Of a stretch of DNA of 64,000 nt, positions 19,013-28,898 are shown piece after piece. The position numbers and the translations under genes are program-made. Within the stretch, counting starts at the first letter, position 1. Every line of letters starts with the position of its first letter. The DNA comes from Streptococcus thermophilus (lineage in GTDB: Bacteria; Actinomycetota; Actinomycetes; Mycobacteriales; Mycobacteriaceae): contig UYIL01000003.1 in NCBI GenBank assembly GCA_900618065.1, positions 1,116,001 through 1,180,000 on the forward strand, given 5' to 3'. The notes under the pieces were generated by a model that was not told the DNA's origin, ran no database searches, and saw only the letters and a list, made by a program, of their open reading frames with translations.

Positions 19013-19183
19013 ATGGCTGCAATGAAGCCGCGTACCGGAAATGGCCCCATGGAGGTTGTGGAGGAAAGCCGCAAGATTGTCATGCGCATTCCGTCCGACG
19101 GCGGCGGCCGTCTCGTCGTCGAACTGAACAATGAGGAGGCCGCTGAGCTGGGCGCCCTGCTGCTCGGTGTCGCAGGCGAGTAG
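19013..19183 (+). CDS. DUF3117 small protein (Rv1211-like)
   Basis: 56-aa basic-to-acidic protein starting MAAMKPRTGNGPMEVV and containing GGGRLVVELNNEEAAELG, the full DUF3117 signature. GAGGAG at 18998-19003 sits nine bases before the ATG and overlaps the end of the previous gene. Highly conserved in actinobacteria but of unknown function; probably cytosolic. Confidence 0.9.
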   Translation: MAAMKPRTGNGPMEVVEESRKIVMRIPSDGGGRLVVELNNEEAAELGALLLGVAGE

Positions 19184-19188
19184 GCCGC

Positions 19189-20064
19189 ATGCTGCGAGAC
19201 ATTGTCGACGTTCTAGCTGACCCGGTTGACGGCACCCCACTGCACGGCGCGGACGATTTCGCGCGCTTAGTGTCAGAATCCGGGCACTCCTATGATGTAG
19301 CCCGCCAGGGGTACGTGACACTCGCGTCCGGCGCGGGCATCGCGCACGAGGGTGACAGCCCGGCGATGGTGGCCTCCCGCGAGGCGTTTCTGTCGCGCGG
19401 CCACTTCGCGCCGTTCGTGGAAACTGTCACCGACCGCGTCATCGACGCCCTTGCGCTTATCGACGATTCCTCCGCTCCGTTTGCCCCCACCATCCTCGAA
19501 GTCGGCGCCGGCACCGGCTACTACCTCGCCCACACCTTGGACGCGGTGGATGGAGCGCGTGGGGTCGGTGTGGACATTTCCGTCCCAGCGGCGAAGCACC
19601 TGGCGAAGTCGCACCCGCGGGTGGGCGCGATCGTCGCGGATGTGTGGCAGGGGCTGCCGGTGCGTGATCAGTCCATTGACGTGATCACCGTCGTCTTCGC
19701 GCCTCGCAACCCGGCTGAATTTGCCCGCGCGCTTGTCAGCGGCGGTGAGGCGATCATCCTCACACCGCAATCCGGCCACCTCGACGAGCTGCGCGAGCCG
19801 CTGGGGATCCTCGGCGTCGAAGAAGGCAAAGTCGAGCGGATGCTTGAGCAGGCCGCCGGCTATTTGGAACCGGTTGGTGCCGATCCTCACGAATTGATCG
19901 AGTTCCCCATGACGCTCGACCGCGAATCCATCGCCGCCCAAGTAGGCATGAGTCCCTCAGCGCGTCACCTCGCCCCGGAGGTTCTCGCGGAGCGCGTCGT
20001 CGCACTGCCGGAAATAATGACGGTGACGGCTCGCGCCCAGCTCACTCGCCTTCGGAAAGTTTAG
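19189..20064 (+). CDS. RlmA-like rRNA guanine methyltransferase family protein
   Basis: 291-aa Rossmann methyltransferase: SAM motif LEVGAGTGYYLAHTLD, motif II GVDISVPAAKHLAKSHP, then a C-terminal region ending MTVTARAQL typical of the RlmA/TlrB group. N-terminal segment SGHSYDVARQGYVTL matches the zinc-domain end of RlmA, but the cysteines that bind zinc there are missing (the first 20 residues have none). The substrate is therefore uncertain: 23S rRNA G745/G748 N1 is known for relatives, not shown here. Converges with the GH32 gene, overlapping by 4 bp. Confidence 0.78.
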   Translation: MLRDIVDVLADPVDGTPLHGADDFARLVSESGHSYDVARQGYVTLASGAGIAHEGDSPAMVASREAFLSRGHFAPFVETVTDRVIDALALIDDSSAPFAPTILEVGAGTGYYLAHTLDAVDGARGVGVDISVPAAKHLAKSHPRVGAIVADVWQGLPVRDQSIDVITVVFAPRNPAEFARALVSGGEAIILTPQSGHLDELREPLGILGVEEGKVERMLEQAAGYLEPVGADPHELIEFPMTLDRESIAAQVGMSPSARHLAPEVLAERVVALPEIMTVTARAQLTRLRKV

Positions 20065-21449
20065 CGCGCTGCGCCTCGGCGCCACTGGTTGAGGATCTGC
20101 GCGTCACCGGTGGTGCTCACGCGCAGCCCCATCGCACCTTCCTCGGGCCAGAAGCGGCTGGAGAACGTCACGGCACCGCCGCCGGCGAAGATCTCGAGGG
20201 CGGAGCCGTCGATAAGCACGGAGATGTGGTCCTCGTCTTCGTCGTCGAGCGGGGCGGAGGCCGGGTCGCCGTCGTGCCTGTCCACGGTGATCTGGTCGCC
20301 GGAGTGGGTGATGGTCACGCAGACGTTGTCGGCGGTGTCGACGATCTCGACTTTCACCTCGGAGCCGGTGGGGATGTCGCACATGCCGGTCCACAGCATC
20401 GCTCGCTCTGTGGTGTCCACTGCATCAGGCAGGCCCGGCGCGGGGGTCTGGTAGAGCTGTCCGCCGGCGAGGGTGACCACGCGGGGGAGCGACAGGGCGT
20501 TGGCCCAGCCTTCAGCTTCCCAGGACGGCTGGGATGTCGGGTCGCCACCGCGGCCGGTTTCCGCGAGGAGGCCGAAGATGCGGGCTTCGGCGTAGCGTTC
20601 GTCGTCGGAAAGCGTTCCGGGCACGAAGTTGGTGGTGCGGGGGCGGGTGAAGTCGTGGCCGTGGTCGATGCGGCTAAACGGCGCTTTGACGGTGAATTCG
20701 TTGCCGTTGAGCTCGCCGATCAGGTAGCCGGACAGGTCCCATTTCTCCAGCTCCTGGGTCACAAAGAGGACGTCGTAGATGAAGCCGTCGACCTCGTCGC
20801 GCAGGCGGAAGATGCGGGGCGCGACGACGGGAACGTCCGAAGGAATGCCGGTGTCGCCGATGAAGCGCAGCGGGCCGATGAGCGTCCACGTGTCTTCTTC
20901 GGCGGATTCGAGCACGACGGGCACGGGTTTGTCGGCTTCACCGGTGCTGGCGAGCATGAGCCAGCCGGATTGGCCCTGTTCGCGGTCGTCGGAGGCGCTC
21001 CAGTCGGGTACGACGCAGGGGGAGCGGAAGCGGACGAAGCGGCCCTTGTCCTTCACTACTGGGCCCATGCGGCGCACACCGGGGTCGACCTGGCAGGAGT
21101 CGTCGATGTTGTCGCAGAGGGTACCGATGTCGTCGATACGTGCGACCTGGATCGTGGTGCCCGCGGATGTCTCGGACGTGAAGTAGAGGTCGGTGCCTGC
21201 AGGCCCGGCGACGACGGATCCGGCGAGCACGCGCGTTTCGCCGCCGACGGGGGCGATGACGTCGTTGCACTCGTAGAAGTCGAACGGGTTGCCCTCGGAG
21301 AACTTGTGCGCCCAGCGCGCGGGTGCGCCCGGTTCGGTTTCGTACTGGTAGAACAGGTGCCAGTCGTCGCCGTCGCGAAGCATGCCGGCAGCGGCGTCGA
21401 GGATTCCGTTGTCCGCAGTGACGTGCAGTTCCGGTCTCAGGGTGCTCAA
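20061..21449 (-). CDS. GH32-like protein, atypical active site
   Basis: 462 aa with GH32 (beta-fructosidase) layout: N-terminal five-bladed propeller (WHLFYQYETEP, WAHKFSEGNPFDFYE, ALSLPRVVTLAGG) and the C-terminal beta-sandwich (ISVLIDGSALEIFAGGG). The nucleophile motif NDPNG is ILDAAAG (Asp18 kept), RDP reads RSP (142-144), and the acid/base EC motif seems replaced by VVAP (208-211). Either a changed specificity or a non-catalytic carbohydrate binder. TTG start set by AAGGAG 7 bp upstream; 12 bp after the glgA stop, so co-transcribed with glycogen synthase. Confidence 0.75.
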   Translation of the reverse strand: MSTLRPELHVTADNGILDAAAGMLRDGDDWHLFYQYETEPGAPARWAHKFSEGNPFDFYECNDVIAPVGGETRVLAGSVVAGPAGTDLYFTSETSAGTTIQVARIDDIGTLCDNIDDSCQVDPGVRRMGPVVKDKGRFVRFRSPCVVPDWSASDDREQGQSGWLMLASTGEADKPVPVVLESAEEDTWTLIGPLRFIGDTGIPSDVPVVAPRIFRLRDEVDGFIYDVLFVTQELEKWDLSGYLIGELNGNEFTVKAPFSRIDHGHDFTRPRTTNFVPGTLSDDERYAEARIFGLLAETGRGGDPTSQPSWEAEGWANALSLPRVVTLAGGQLYQTPAPGLPDAVDTTERAMLWTGMCDIPTGSEVKVEIVDTADNVCVTITHSGDQITVDRHDGDPASAPLDDEDEDHISVLIDGSALEIFAGGGAVTFSSRFWPEEGAMGLRVSTTGDAQILNQWRRGAAR

Positions 21450-21461
21450 CTGTGCTCCTTT

Positions 21462-22634
21462 TTAGATCAGCGACTTGTAGATGTCGACGGTCTCCTGGGC
21501 GATCTTGTCCCAGGTGAATTCCTTCTTCACACGCGTCAGACCTGCTTGCGCGTAGCGTTTGGTCGTTTCGGCGTCCGCGGCGAGGGCGTTGACGGCCTCA
21601 GCCAAGTCCTTTTCGAAGGTGTCGGTGTCGTCTTTGTCGTAGTGGACCAGGGTACCTGTCTCGCCGTCGACGACAACCTCCGGAATTCCGCCCACATCGG
21701 AGGCGACGACGGCGGTTTCGCACGCCATGGCCTCCAGGTTGACAATGCCCAGTGGCTCGTACACCGACGGGCAGACAAAGATGTCGGCCGCGGAGTAAAT
21801 CTCGCGGATTTCTTCCTTCGGCAGCATGTCGGTGACCCAGTACACGCCGCCGCGGCCTTCGCGCAGCTTATCGACGAGCGCCTGCGTCTCCTCCGCAATC
21901 TCCGGCGTGTCCGGGGCACCCGCGCAGAGGATGATCTGAATATCCTCGTCGAAGTCCTGGGCCGCCTTGACCAAGTGGGGGACACCTTTCTGGCGGGTGA
22001 TACGTCCGACGAACGCGACAACGGGCTTGGAGGTGTCCACACCGAGGCGCTCAATGACACCGTTGCTCTCCGCGTCACCGGGGGCAACTCGGTGCCAGTC
22101 TTCCGTGTCGATGCCGTTGAGCACGACGTGGACTTTGTCTTCGTCGATGTTCGGGTAGGCCTCGAGGATCGCCTTCTTCATGCCGGTGGACACACCGATG
22201 ACCGCGTCGGCGTTTTCCATCGCGTTCTTCTCGGACCAGGAGGAGATGTCGTAACCGCCGCCGAGCTGCTCGCGCTTCCACGGGCGGTCCGGTTCCAGCG
22301 AGTGGGCGGTAACCACGTGCGGGATGCCGTGCAGCAGGCCGGCAAGGTGCCCCCCGAGGCCGGAGTACCAGGTGTGGGAGTGGACCACGTCGACGTTGTC
22401 GGCTGCGTGCGCCATGCGCAGACCGGTTGACAGCGTCTTGATCGCGCCGTTGGCCTCAGAAAGCTCCGGGTCGACGCCGTGGACGTAGACGTTGTTCCCG
22501 TCGCGCGGTTCGCCCATGCAGTGGACGTCCACATTGACGATGTCGCGCATGAAGCGCGTTAGTTCGGTCACGTGCACACCTGCACCGCCGTATACCTCCG
22601 GCGGGTACTCGCGGGTCATCATTGCGACTCTCAT
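21462..22634 (-). CDS. glgA: Glycogen/maltose-1-phosphate synthase (GT4)
   Basis: 390-aa GT-B glycosyltransferase of family GT4: [16 protein letters not shown] near the N-terminus, [17 protein letters not shown] and the C-terminal [14 protein letters not shown] (E-x7-E) motif. Actinobacterial GlgA/GlgM use ADP-glucose to extend glycogen or form maltose-1-phosphate. Divergent from glgC, whose product ADP-glucose it consumes; the arrangement equals Rv1212c-Rv1213. ATG at 22634 preferred; seven further residues are possible from 22655. Confidence 0.93.
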   Translation of the reverse strand: MRVAMMTREYPPEVYGGAGVHVTELTRFMRDIVNVDVHCMGEPRDGNNVYVHGVDPELSEANGAIKTLSTGLRMAHAADNVDVVHSHTWYSGLGGHLAGLLHGIPHVVTAHSLEPDRPWKREQLGGGYDISSWSEKNAMENADAVIGVSTGMKKAILEAYPNIDEDKVHVVLNGIDTEDWHRVAPGDAESNGVIERLGVDTSKPVVAFVGRITRQKGVPHLVKAAQDFDEDIQIILCAGAPDTPEIAEETQALVDKLREGRGGVYWVTDMLPKEEIREIYSAADIFVCPSVYEPLGIVNLEAMACETAVVASDVGGIPEVVVDGETGTLVHYDKDDTDTFEKDLAEAVNALAADAETTKRYAQAGLTRVKKEFTWDKIAQETVDIYKSLI

Positions 22635-22686
22635 GCTTTCCGAGACTAGTGACATTTCAAACCGTGCGCACGGATGTGAATTTCCC

Positions 22687-22692
22687 TAGTCT
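22687..22692 (+). promoter_or_regulatory. Possible glgC -10 box
   Basis: TAGTCT ends seven bases before the glgC ATG. A transcript starting at or next to the ATG would be leaderless, which is common in corynebacteria. No good -35 is visible in the 66-bp glgA-glgC intergenic, so this is tentative. Confidence 0.3.
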
Positions 22693-22699
22693 GGGCAGT

Positions 22700-23926
22700 A
22701 TGAACAGCCAGCAGCCGAATGTCCTCGCCATTGTCCTTGCCGGCGGTGAAGGCAAGCGCCTTTTTCCGCTCACCCTCGACCGTGCTAAGCCTGCCGTGCC
22801 CTTCGGTGGCAACTACCGTTTGATCGATTTCGTGCTGTCCAACCTGGTGAACGCCGGGTACATGCGCATCGCTGTGTTGACGCAGTACAAGTCGCATTCG
22901 CTTGACCGCCACGTGGCCACCGCGTGGAATTTCTCTGGCCCGACGCACCAGTACATCGCGTCTGTCCCGGCGCAGCAGCGTCTGGGTAAGCGCTGGTATC
23001 AGGGGTCGGCGGATGCGCTGCTGCAGTCGCTGAACTTGATTTTCGACGAGTCTCCGGATTACGTCTTGGTCTTCGGCGCCGACCACGTCTACCGCATGGA
23101 CCCGTCCCAGATGGTGGAGGACCACATCGCGTCCGGCAAGGAGTGCACGGTGGCCGGCATCCGCGTCCCGCGCTCCGAGGCCACGGCGTTCGGCTGCATC
23201 CAGGCGGAGGATGACGGCTCCATTACCGAATTTCTGGAGAAGCCGGCAGACCCGCCGGGCACCCCGGATGACCCGGAGATGACGTACGCCTCGATGGGCA
23301 ACTACTGTTTCTCCACTGAGGCGCTGATCGCCGCCTTGCGCGAGGACCACGAGAAGGAAGATTCCGAGCACGACATGGGCGGAGACATCATTCCGTACTT
23401 CGTGGACAGGGGCCAGGCCAACGTGTACGACTTCTCCTCCAACGAGGTCCCGGGCGCTACCGAGCGTGATAAGGGCTACTGGCGCGACGTCGGTACCATC
23501 GACAACTTCTACGACGCGCACATGGATCTCATTTCGATCCACCCGGTGTTCAACCTCTACAACAAGTCGTGGCCGATCCACTCCACCGAGGATGAGAACC
23601 TGCCCCCGGCGAAGTTCGTCTCCGGCGGCATCGCGCAGGAGTCCATCATTGCGCCGGGCTCGATCATTTCCGGTTCAACGGTGCGCAACTCGGTCCTGTC
23701 CACCGACGTCCACGTTGAGGATGGTGCGACGGTCGAATCTTCAGTGCTCATGCCGGGTGTGCGTGTGGGCAAGGGAGCGATTGTCCGCCACGCGATCCTG
23801 GACAAAAACGTCTTCGTGTCCGACGGCGGCACCGTGGGAATCAACCGCGCCCACGACGAAGAGCGCGAGTTCAAGATTTCCGATGGCGGGGTCACCGTCG
23901 TGGGCAAGGGCGAGGTCGTCTACTAG
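22700..23926 (+). CDS. glgC: Glucose-1-phosphate adenylyltransferase
   Basis: 408-aa ADP-glucose pyrophosphorylase: [25 protein letters not shown] at the N-terminus, [10 protein letters not shown] for the substrate site, and C-terminal left-handed beta-helix repeats. Makes ADP-glucose for glycogen. ATG start without leader Shine-Dalgarno. Ends in a 4-bp overlap with a convergent methyltransferase gene. Expected to be allosterically controlled. Confidence 0.96.
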   Translation: MNSQQPNVLAIVLAGGEGKRLFPLTLDRAKPAVPFGGNYRLIDFVLSNLVNAGYMRIAVLTQYKSHSLDRHVATAWNFSGPTHQYIASVPAQQRLGKRWYQGSADALLQSLNLIFDESPDYVLVFGADHVYRMDPSQMVEDHIASGKECTVAGIRVPRSEATAFGCIQAEDDGSITEFLEKPADPPGTPDDPEMTYASMGNYCFSTEALIAALREDHEKEDSEHDMGGDIIPYFVDRGQANVYDFSSNEVPGATERDKGYWRDVGTIDNFYDAHMDLISIHPVFNLYNKSWPIHSTEDENLPPAKFVSGGIAQESIIAPGSIISGSTVRNSVLSTDVHVEDGATVESSVLMPGVRVGKGAIVRHAILDKNVFVSDGGTVGINRAHDEEREFKISDGGVTVVGKGEVVY

Positions 23927-24603
23927 CCCTTTCGCGTCACCAGCGTCACTCCGGCATCGAGCGGAAGGCGCGTGACGACGGCACCTTCAAACCCCTCCAC
24001 AACCCCATCCGCTTCCCGGGCGGCGAGGGTGTCGCGGTCCTTTCGGGAGGGGTCTGCAATGGTGCCGTCCAAAAGCGATCCCACGACAATGAGCGTGCCG
24101 CCGGGGCTGAGCAGCGGCCACGCAGCCTCAATGGCGGCTGGCATGTCCACGGGTTCAACATCCATGTAGACCACGTGGTACGCCTGCGCGGCGAGCCGGC
24201 CAAGCACATCGAGCGGGCGCGAGGGCAGGAACCGGGTACGCGTGACTGGGTAGCCTGCTTCGCGGAACTGCGCCTTCGCGCGGTTTTGGTGGTCTGCTTC
24301 CGGGTCGATGCAGGTCAGTGTGGACTTTTCTGGCAGGCCGTGGAGGATGTGGAGTCCGACGATGCCGGCGGCCGGGGTGATTGCCACAGCACCTGTCGCG
24401 CCAGCACCAGCACCACCGCTTGCTGTCGCAGTGCCCGCGCCGGCGGCTGCGAGGGTGCCCAGCAGGCTGCCGAGGGCGGGGGAGGGGGCGGTGAGGCCGT
24501 ATTCGGCGGCGTCGGCACGCGCGATGGCGTGGTTGGCCTCTATTGGCGCGGATTCGATGTAACTAGTCAGGGAAGTAAATGCAGAATCGCTCACGCGCCT
24601 CAT
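23923..24603 (-). CDS. O-methyltransferase (Rv1220c-like)
   Basis: 226-aa SAM-dependent methyltransferase of the class I COMT-like family: [28 protein letters not shown] for motif [12 protein letters not shown] for the metal-binding Asp region, and [13 protein letters not shown]. An Ala/Gly-rich insertion (about residues 48-75) widens the N-terminal part. The same position next to sigE in M. tuberculosis (Rv1220c) supports orthology. Substrate unknown. GTG nine bases in is an alternative start. Confidence 0.82.
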   Translation of the reverse strand: MRRVSDSAFTSLTSYIESAPIEANHAIARADAAEYGLTAPSPALGSLLGTLAAAGAGTATASGGAGAGATGAVAITPAAGIVGLHILHGLPEKSTLTCIDPEADHQNRAKAQFREAGYPVTRTRFLPSRPLDVLGRLAAQAYHVVYMDVEPVDMPAAIEAAWPLLSPGGTLIVVGSLLDGTIADPSRKDRDTLAAREADGVVEGFEGAVVTRLPLDAGVTLVTRKG

Positions 24604-24690
24604 CCTACTGGGCGGCGGAAGTGCGGACTGTCAGCAACTTGGCAGGGCCCCGCTCTAGCACGCGGAAAGGGGATGGGGGACAATAGCACC

Positions 24691-25290
24691 ATGAGTGTGG
24701 TGTCCTCCGACCAAGAACTAACCGGCACGGCCGCATTTGATGCGGGGCACGCTGCGATGCCGACGTGGGCGGAACTCGTCGAAGAGCACGCCGACAGTGT
24801 TTACCGCCTTGCTTTCCGTCTCTCCGGTAACCAGCAGGACGCGGAGGATCTGACGCAGGAAACGTTCATGCGCGTCTTCCGCAGCGTGAAGTCCTACAAG
24901 GCGGGAACTTTCGAGGGCTGGCTGCACCGCATCACCACCAACCTGTTCCTGGACATGGTGCGTCACCGCAGCAAGATCCGCATGGAGGCTCTACCGGAGG
25001 ATTATGAGCGTGTTCCGGGCACTGCGATGACGCCGGAGCAGGCGTACAGCGTCTTCAACCTGGACCCGGCGCTGCAGGAGGCGCTCGACGAGCTCAGCCC
25101 CGAGTTCCGCGTTTCCGTCGTCCTGTGTGACGTGGTGGGGATGAGTTATGAGGAAATCGGTAAAACGCTCGGTGTGAAGATGGGCACTGTCCGCTCCCGC
25201 ATCCACCGCGGCCGCAGCCAGCTGCGCGACTCCCTCGAGGCGAAAGCCCGCACCAACGAGGGGGCCCGCGAGCTCATCCGCGCGCGCTAA
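24691..25290 (+). CDS. sigE: ECF sigma factor SigE
   Basis: 199-aa extracytoplasmic-function sigma factor. Region 2 [29 protein letters not shown] and region 4 [33 protein letters not shown] are complete. SigE drives surface- and heat-stress genes. The next gene, rseA, encodes its anti-sigma factor and begins 11 bp later. An upstream ATG at 24673 is possible; 24691 is preferred for spacing from the GGGGGA sequence. Confidence 0.94.
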   Translation: MSVVSSDQELTGTAAFDAGHAAMPTWAELVEEHADSVYRLAFRLSGNQQDAEDLTQETFMRVFRSVKSYKAGTFEGWLHRITTNLFLDMVRHRSKIRMEALPEDYERVPGTAMTPEQAYSVFNLDPALQEALDELSPEFRVSVVLCDVVGMSYEEIGKTLGVKMGTVRSRIHRGRSQLRDSLEAKARTNEGARELIRAR

Positions 25291-25300
25291 GGGGCTCGGC

Positions 25301-25600
25301 ATGCGCCAGTTCGACTCCATTGACCACTTGAGTTACGAGGCTGTCGCCGCGCTTATCGACGGCGAACTGTCCCCCTCCGCCACCCAACGCGCCCACTCGC
25401 ACCTCGCCGAATGCTCTGACTGCCGGGAGGAAACGCAGCGCCAGCAAGCGGCTGCTGCGGCAGTGCGGTTGCACAATGGGGATGGGTGTTTGCGGGCGCC
25501 GCGCTCGCTCGTCGAAAAGCTCGCGTTGATGACGGACGACGAGGTTCCCGCTGAAGAAACGCACTCTTTGTGGTCGAAGTTGCGTGGCGGGTTAAAGTAA
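25301..25600 (+). CDS. rseA: Anti-sigma factor RseA/CseE
   Basis: 99-aa cytosolic ZAS-type anti-sigma factor: H34-x3-C38-x2-C41 (HLAECSDC) is the zinc motif that senses redox or stress and sequesters SigE. Ends WSKLRGGLK. No transmembrane helix. Lies 11 bp after sigE and 4 bp before tatB, so one operon. Confidence 0.92.
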   Translation: MRQFDSIDHLSYEAVAALIDGELSPSATQRAHSHLAECSDCREETQRQQAAAAAVRLHNGDGCLRAPRSLVEKLALMTDDEVPAEETHSLWSKLRGGLK

Positions 25601-25604
25601 AGGC

Positions 25605-26102
25605 GTGTTTGATTCCATTGGCTGGCTCGAGATCTTCGTTGTCATTCTCGTGGGCCTCATTGTCATCGGGCCCGAGCGCCTGCCTGGAGTCATCGAGGAT
25701 GTCCGCGCCGCGATTTTCGCTGCCCGCCGCGCCATCAACAACGCCAAGGCCGAGCTGAACGGCGAATTCGACCAGTTCGAGGAATTTCGCCAGCCGATCA
25801 ACACCGTCACCGAGTATGCCGCGATGGGGCCGAAGCGCGCCATCGCCAAAGTGCTTTTCGACGAAGAAGGCGAATACCTCGATCAATTCGACCCCCGCAC
25901 AATGATGGGCGAGGACCCGCACTTGGCATCCTCCGGTAACGCGACCGGTTCCACCGCCGCGAGTTCCGGATCGGGTTCTACCGCGGCGCAGCAGACCCAG
26001 CCGCAGCGCCCGCGGCGCCGTCAGCCGGGGGTGAAGAAGCAGGAGCCGCCGCAGCCGCCGCAGGCTTCGGGCGGGGGATTCTCCTGGGCCGACGTGACCT
26101 AG
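25605..26102 (+). CDS. tatB: Twin-arginine translocase subunit TatB
   Basis: 165-aa: one N-terminal transmembrane helix (GWLEIFVVILVGLIVIGPERLPG) followed by an amphipathic helix and a long Gln/Pro/Ser-rich tail. Glu and the GPERLPG hinge mark TatB. Binds Tat signal peptides with TatC for folded-protein export. GTG start 4 bp after rseA. Overlaps mrp by 4 bp at the convergent end. Confidence 0.94.
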   Translation: MFDSIGWLEIFVVILVGLIVIGPERLPGVIEDVRAAIFAARRAINNAKAELNGEFDQFEEFRQPINTVTEYAAMGPKRAIAKVLFDEEGEYLDQFDPRTMMGEDPHLASSGNATGSTAASSGSGSTAAQQTQPQRPRRRQPGVKKQEPPQPPQASGGGFSWADVT

Positions 26103-27247
26103 CTGCGGTTGCCCGTCACGCCGAGGTTGAGGTGCTTGCCCGCCAGGGACTCTCGGCGCACCTTGAGCTTCTCGGCGATGGTGTTGATCGCCTGCGCAGA
26201 CGGGGAGTCAGGGGCGGAGATGGCAACGGGGGTGCCGTCGTCACCGTGTTCGCGCAGCGAGGGATCGAGCGGGACGGAGCCGAGCAGCGGAACGACCTCG
26301 CCGGTGATGAGGGAGAGACGCTCGGCCACGTGCTCACCGCCGCCGGAGCCGAAGATGTCCATCACGGTGCCGTCGGGCAGAGCCATTGCGGACATGTTTT
26401 CAATGACACCGGCGATCTTTTGGCCGGTTTGCTGAGAGATAGAGCCGGCTCGCTCTGCGACCTCGGAGGCCGCCGCCTGCGGAGTGGTCACGATGATCAG
26501 TTCCGCATTGGGCACGAGCTGCGCCACAGAGATAGCAATGTCGCCGGTTCCCGGCGGAAGATCCATGAACAGAACATCGAGCTCGGACCAGTACACGTCG
26601 GTGAGGAACTGCTGGATGGCCCGGGTGAGCATGGGGCCGCGCCAGACGACGGGCGCGTTACCCTCCACGAATTGACCGATGGAGATGTGGCGCACGTCGT
26701 GGGCGATTGGGGGGAGCAGCATCTCGTCGACAACCGTGGGGCCCTGGCCGGCGGAACCCATCAGGCCGGGTACGGAATGGCCGTAAATGTCGGCATCGAG
26801 AATGCCCACGGTGAGTCCCTGGGCGGCCAGCGATGTCGCCAGGTTGACCGTCATCGAGGACTTGCCGACACCGCCCTTGCCCGACGCCACCGCGAACACG
26901 CGCGTCGTCGAACCGGGCTGCGCGAACGGAATAACTGGGTCGGACTTGTCGCCCTTGAGTCGCTGCGCCAACGCGCGGCGCTGCTCCTCACTCATGGTGT
27001 GCATTGTCACGCTGACTTCACCGACACCGTCGAGCTCCTCGACGACCGCGCGCACGTTGTCGTGGATCGTGTTACGCATCGGGCAGCCGGCGATGGTCAG
27101 GTAAATACCCACGGCGACATCCCGGCCTTCGATCCGGACGGATTCGACCATGTCGAGGTCGGTGATCGGTTTGCCGATCTCGGGATCGTCGACACGGGAA
27201 AGGGCGTTACGGACAGCTGCTTCGGTAATTGGTGCGGTGTCACTCAT
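26099..27247 (-). CDS. mrp: Mrp/ApbC iron-sulfur carrier ATPase
   Basis: 382 aa: N-terminal MIP18/DUF59 domain (VDDPEIGKPITDLDMV, CPMRN) then a ParA-type NTPase with deviant Walker A GKGGVGKS (123-130). It carries or loads Fe-S clusters. The CxxC near ENMS that binds the bridging cluster in many homologues is absent here (ENMSAMALPDG), as seems usual for the actinobacterial branch. Same position after tatB as Rv1229c. Confidence 0.9.
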   Translation of the reverse strand: MSDTAPITEAAVRNALSRVDDPEIGKPITDLDMVESVRIEGRDVAVGIYLTIAGCPMRNTIHDNVRAVVEELDGVGEVSVTMHTMSEEQRRALAQRLKGDKSDPVIPFAQPGSTTRVFAVASGKGGVGKSSMTVNLATSLAAQGLTVGILDADIYGHSVPGLMGSAGQGPTVVDEMLLPPIAHDVRHISIGQFVEGNAPVVWRGPMLTRAIQQFLTDVYWSELDVLFMDLPPGTGDIAISVAQLVPNAELIIVTTPQAAASEVAERAGSISQQTGQKIAGVIENMSAMALPDGTVMDIFGSGGGEHVAERLSLITGEVVPLLGSVPLDPSLREHGDDGTPVAISAPDSPSAQAINTIAEKLKVRRESLAGKHLNLGVTGNRS

Positions 27248-27344
27248 CGTGGATCAGTATATGTCACTGCTCAACCCGCCCCTGGCCCGGCATTACAATC
27301 ATGGGAGTACGCGATATCTATTACCGAATTGAGGATTAGCCGTT

Positions 27345-28064
27345 ATGACCCAGCCGTATAACCAGCAAGCCCGCCCGCAAGCGTTGCAGCGCCCGTCCGG
27401 GTGGCCGGTCGGTAGCTTCACCACCTACGCCGAGGCGCAGGCTGCTGTCGACGGCCTGTCCGACCGAGAGTTCCCCGTCGAGAACCTCACCATTGTCGGT
27501 GTGGACCTGATGCAGGTGGAGAAGGTCACCGGGCGGCTGACTTGGGGGCGCGTCCTGGGCGGCGGTGCGCTGTCGGGCCTGTGGCTGGGTCTGTTCGTCG
27601 GTCTGCTGTTCGCGATGTTCAGCCCCAACGTGTGGGGCTCGCTGTTCTCCGCGATTGTTATCGGTGTCATCTTCGGCCTCATCTTCGCTGCCGTCGGCTA
27701 CGCATTCACCCAGGGCAAGCGCGACTTCTCCTCAATGACAACGATTGTCGCCGGGCGTTACGACGTCCTCTGCGAAGCCTCCCAAGCCCCCCGCGCCAGG
27801 GACATGATCAACCAGATGAGCAAGCCGGGACAGGCCACGCCGCAGCGGGAGCAAACGCAGCAGCCGCAGCAACCGCAGGCCCAGCAACAGAGTGAACCCC
27901 AGCCCGTTCAGCAGGAGCCCGCGCAGCACCAGCAGCAGGTTCAACCGGAGCAGCCCCGTCAGCGGCCGGTGGGGCAAGAGACGTCGGAAAGCTTCCGCGT
28001 TGAGCCGCGCGACCACGCCGACACCCACATCAACCCCGATAACCCGGCACACCCGGAGCGTTAA
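27345..28064 (+). CDS. General stress protein-like membrane protein
   Basis: 239 aa. An N-terminal domain (GSFTTYAEAQAAVDGLSDREFPVENLTIVG) is typical of the general-stress/YflT-like family, then two hydrophobic helices (GLWLGLFVGLLFAMF and VIGVIFGLIFAAVGYAF) and a Gln/Pro-rich tail from residue 160. GAGGAT precedes the ATG by about eight bases. Directly abuts the next gene, so likely co-expressed. Function unknown. Confidence 0.78.
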   Translation: MTQPYNQQARPQALQRPSGWPVGSFTTYAEAQAAVDGLSDREFPVENLTIVGVDLMQVEKVTGRLTWGRVLGGGALSGLWLGLFVGLLFAMFSPNVWGSLFSAIVIGVIFGLIFAAVGYAFTQGKRDFSSMTTIVAGRYDVLCEASQAPRARDMINQMSKPGQATPQREQTQQPQQPQAQQQSEPQPVQQEPAQHQQQVQPEQPRQRPVGQETSESFRVEPRDHADTHINPDNPAHPER

Positions 28065-28898
28065 GTGCTGGCGCGAAAACTCACTGGAAGCGTCCTCGCA
28101 ATCGCCACAGCGTTGACGCTATCTTCCTGCGCGCAGGAAGAGTACGAACCGGTGGTCATTGTCGCCGACCCTTCGAACCCGGAACAGCGGGTGCTCGCAG
28201 AGATCTACCGGCAGGTCATCGAGCTTGACGGCCGCAAGGTCGGCATCGTCGGAGTTGAACTCGCCGATGACACGGAGAAGTTAGAGATCCTCCAATCGGG
28301 AGAGGCAAACCTGGGCATTTTCTGTTCCGGTAGCCTCGTCGAAGCGGAGAACCCCGACGAGGAAGCGAATCTGCGCGCAAGGATCGCGGACGGTAATGGG
28401 GCCAATCTGGACGTGCAACACGCAACGTACGACGCGGCCGCAGGCACGCTTCCGGGCAACCTCATGACGTTGGATCCCTCCCCGGCCCAAGGCTGCGAGC
28501 CCGAGCCCGCTGCCGAGCCGCCCCCGACGGCCGAGGCTGAGACGAAACCAACCGATGCCCCAAAACCAGGGGATGAAGCCAAGCCGAGCGGTGACAACGA
28601 GCCTCAGACCGGCAACACGGAAGACCCGAAGCCGGACAACCCCCCAAAGCCGGAGGCGGAGGCTCTGCCGCGCAACATCATGCCCGTCTTCAGGGTGGGA
28701 CTGTTTGATCGCGGTGTCCGCCAGGCGATCCACAAAGTCACCCGCGCTCTGAGTACCGAAGATCTCCGCGAGCTGGTCGAACAGACGGAGAAGGAAGGCG
28801 ATCCCTCCGGTGCTGTGAACGACTGGATGCTTGAGAAGACCGGTATGGGATCGGAGCTCCAGCGCATCGTCGAGGAGGGAGAGGCCCGCGACGCCTAG
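28065..28898 (+). CDS. Predicted lipoprotein with OpuAC-like core
   Basis: 277 aa: signal peptide with lipobox LTLSSC (Cys about 22), then a solute-binding-like segment (VVIVADPSNPEQRVLAEIYRQ, EILQSGEANLGIFCSGSL) recalling OpuAC/glycine-betaine binding proteins. A Pro/Glu/Lys-rich linker (about residues 145-200) leads to a C-terminal helical part. GTG start follows the previous TAA with no gap. No permease or ATPase neighbours, so transport is not supported; it could be a structural or sensing lipoprotein. Confidence 0.7.
   Translation: MLARKLTGSVLAIATALTLSSCAQEEYEPVVIVADPSNPEQRVLAEIYRQVIELDGRKVGIVGVELADDTEKLEILQSGEANLGIFCSGSLVEAENPDEEANLRARIADGNGANLDVQHATYDAAAGTLPGNLMTLDPSPAQGCEPEPAAEPPPTAEAETKPTDAPKPGDEAKPSGDNEPQTGNTEDPKPDNPPKPEAEALPRNIMPVFRVGLFDRGVRQAIHKVTRALSTEDLRELVEQTEKEGDPSGAVNDWMLEKTGMGSELQRIVEEGEARDA

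Noticed and set aside
20226..22430. 734-codon plus-strand frame opposite the GH32-like gene and glgA
   Set aside because: Spans two real genes on the opposite strand and has no domain signature.
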